A DNA stretch of 64,000 bases, taken from assembly GCA_016795325.1 (NCBI GenBank), contig JAEUHY010000063.1, forward strand, positions 1-64,000, given 5' to 3'. The stretch comes from Planctomycetota bacterium (GTDB lineage Bacteria; Planctomycetota; UBA1135; GCA-002686595). Both the position numbers and the translations under genes were made by a program. Under the pieces are notes generated by a model. The model was not told where the DNA came from. It saw only the letters and a list, made by a program, of their open reading frames with translations, and ran no database searches. This document shows positions 62,543-64,000 of the stretch, in pieces (the first letter of the stretch is position 1; every line of letters starts with the position of its first letter).

Positions 62543-64000
62543 TCAGTTCGCCTCGTCCGCTCCCATGTCGACGCGTCCGCCCTGGATCCGCGCAGCGCCG
62601 TCGAGGTCAGTCTCGTTGGCGACGGGGGCATAGGCAGTGTCGCCAACGTTCACGAGCGGAGATCCCGGTTGAAGGTGGTAATTGCCGGCGCCTGCGTTCA
62701 CGAACTGCGGGTTGAACGAGCCGCCCCCGACGTTCCCAACACCAAACGGGTCGATCGAACCAGTCCAGCCCCGGACGCAACAGAATCGGACCGAGACAGT
62801 CCCGGCGCCGACGCGGATCTGAGAGGTCTGCGCCAAACCCAGCCCGTCGGCCGGCTCCGTGTTGGCCCACAGTGCGCACGAGTTGAACACTGGCGCCGCG
62901 CCATTGACGAACACCCCACCGCCGGAGCTCGAACACGTGTTGGCCACGATCGTGCAGCCGCGGAAAGCCACCGTGCTCGGCGAGTCGACGTAGCTGCCCC
63001 CGCCAGAAACGCTGGCGCCGTTGCCCTGGAACAGGCAGCTGCGGTATGTCGCGTTGCTCGATCCGCCGCTGTACGAGCCTCCGCCGCGGCCCGAACTCGA
63101 AGCCAAGTTGGACAAGAACCGGCACGACACCACGCTCGCCTGCGCGGAGCCCTCGAGGCACAGCGCGCCGCCGAACTGATTTCCTTGGTTGGAAGCGAAG
63201 CTCGAGCTGCGCAGGTTCAGCGTCGTCGATCCGCGCACGAGGAGCGCACCGCCTTTCGTTGCGCTCGTGTTCGACGTGAACGTCGAACCGACGACGTTGA
63301 GCAGTGCGCCGTCGCCGCAGATCCCACCGCCTTGACCTGCACCCGACGCTGTGTTGCCGGTGAAGCCGCAGGTCGTGAGCGTCACGTTGCTGCCAGGGGC
63401 TGCATGCAACCCGCCACCCGACGTGTTGGACTGATTTCCTTGGTACGTGCAGTTCGTATACGTGGCGGGGCCGATGCTGGCGTGATACACGCCGCCTCCC
63501 TTACCGGCGCTCGACGCCTGATTGGAGATGAAGCTGCACATCAGCGCGGTCACCTGCGCCGTCCCCTCCACGCACAGAGCGCCGCCCAACTGGCTGCCCT
63601 GGTTCGAGGTGAACGTCGAGTTCGTCAGGTTCAGCACTGCTCCTCCGCGAGCGAGGATCGCACCGCCCTTCCCGGCGCCGACGTTCGACGTGAAGGTTGA
63701 TCCGGAGACGCTCAGCGTGCTGCCGTCGACGTAAATCCCTCCGCCGGCGCCCAGCCCCATCTGCGAAGCGGTGTTCCCGAGCCCCACGCCGCCGAATGTG
63801 CACGCGGAGACGGTCACCGAACTCGCGGGTTCGGCGTGGAGGCCGCCACCGGACGTCAGTGCGGCGTTCGATCGAAGCGTGCAACCCACGAGAGCGACGC
63901 TCGAGCCGGACTCCAGGTAAATCGCGCCCCCGCTGGTGTTGCCGGTGTTCGATACGAACGTCACCTGGTCGAGCGTCATCGACGCGCCTGCAGACAAGTA
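62543..64000 (-). CDS. Right-handed beta-helix surface protein, C-terminal part
   Basis: The open frame runs off the right edge; 486 residues are in the window. It is built of ~35-65-residue repeats with FTSNxxxxxGGAxxxxG, GCTxxSN and SGGG turns, as in polymorphic outer-membrane proteins and parallel beta-helix proteins. Units TFTSNVGAGKGGAILARG and TFTSNTSATKGGALLVRG are nearly the same. The end FVNAGAGNYHLQPGSPLVNVGD ... GGRVDMGADEAN is a known terminal motif of such proteins. It lacks the shared C-terminal domain found in others here. It is probably an exported, fibre-like protein or adhesin. The N-terminus and signal lie outside. Confidence 0.85.
   Translation of the reverse strand, partial: YLSAGASMTLDQVTFVSNTGNTSGGAIYLESGSSVALVGCTLRSNAALTSGGGLHAEPASSVTVSACTFGGVGLGNTASQMGLGAGGGIYVDGSTLSVSGSTFTSNVGAGKGGAILARGGAVLNLTNSTFTSNQGSQLGGALCVEGTAQVTALMCSFISNQASSAGKGGGVYHASIGPATYTNCTYQGNQSNTSGGGLHAAPGSNVTLTTCGFTGNTASGAGQGGGICGDGALLNVVGSTFTSNTSATKGGALLVRGSTTLNLRSSSFASNQGNQFGGALCLEGSAQASVVSCRFLSNLASSSGRGGGSYSGGSSNATYRSCLFQGNGASVSGGGSYVDSPSTVAFRGCTIVANTCSSSGGGVFVNGAAPVFNSCALWANTEPADGLGLAQTSQIRVGAGTVSVRFCCVRGWTGSIDPFGVGNVGGGSFNPQFVNAGAGNYHLQPGSPLVNVGDTAYAPVANETDLDGAARIQGGRVDMGADEAN

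Noticed and set aside
62543..64000. CRISPR or tandem DNA repeat array
   Set aside because: The regular pattern is due to degenerate protein repeats of a beta-helix protein; the DNA units are not near-identical or evenly spaced.

Overview
The window is a GC-rich, gene-dense bacterial chromosome segment. It most resembles Planctomycetota. The pointers are large secreted proteins that share one lineage-type C-terminal domain, very GC-rich third codon positions, an 11-subunit complex I operon without nuoEFG, a TIGR03087-type (PEP-CTERM/EpsH-associated) glycosyltransferase and MBOAT/SGNH acetylation pairs. The assignment is inferred from gene content; no rRNA or tRNA gene was seen.

Left part (1-17.8 kb). 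The window opens inside an MBOAT O-acyltransferase gene that overlaps an AlgJ/AlgX-like partner. Then come exported proteins: three with a ~140-residue C-terminal domain of fixed pattern, a two-P-domain protein with the same ending, an SGNH-like protein with a variant of it, an S41-type peptidase and a carboxypeptidase-regulatory-like surface protein. A minus-strand operon follows: type II methionine aminopeptidase, shortened glycosyltransferase, small lipoprotein and YHS-like protein.

Middle part (17.8-38.7 kb). This holds a divergent Ser/Thr kinase, leucine dehydrogenase, topA, a GAF hybrid histidine kinase, and a three-gene sulfur/methyl operon (TusA-like, DsrE-like, TusA-like fused to a core MetE methionine synthase). 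A porin, a DinG/XPD-type helicase and a glycosyltransferase follow. The last 104 bp of that glycosyltransferase gene occurs three times, at 33945, 34973 and 36493. The spaces between copies hold two minus-strand membrane-protein genes, which looks like serial insertion at a gene 3' end. A methyltransferase and a DUF1016 gene broken by both a stop and a frameshift follow.

Right part (38.7-64 kb). The minus-strand nuo operon reads A-B-C-D-H-I-J-(smORF)-K-L-M-N-(smORF). One 45-codon single-TM ORF overlaps both nuoJ and nuoK, and a similar 33-codon ORF follows nuoN. NuoL has a ~76-residue histidine-rich loop. Next are a radical SAM protein, an orphan ABC ATPase, another protein with the shared C-terminal domain, a TerB/DUF697-like protein, a second MBOAT/SGNH pair, an HTTM membrane operon, an HtrA-like protease without a signal peptide, and a beta-helix surface protein that runs off the right edge.

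The secreted C-terminal-domain proteins, porin, MBOAT pairs, glycosyltransferases and lipoproteins suggest heavy investment in the cell envelope. The nuo block, sulfur/methionine operon, topA and leucine dehydrogenase are core metabolism and housekeeping.
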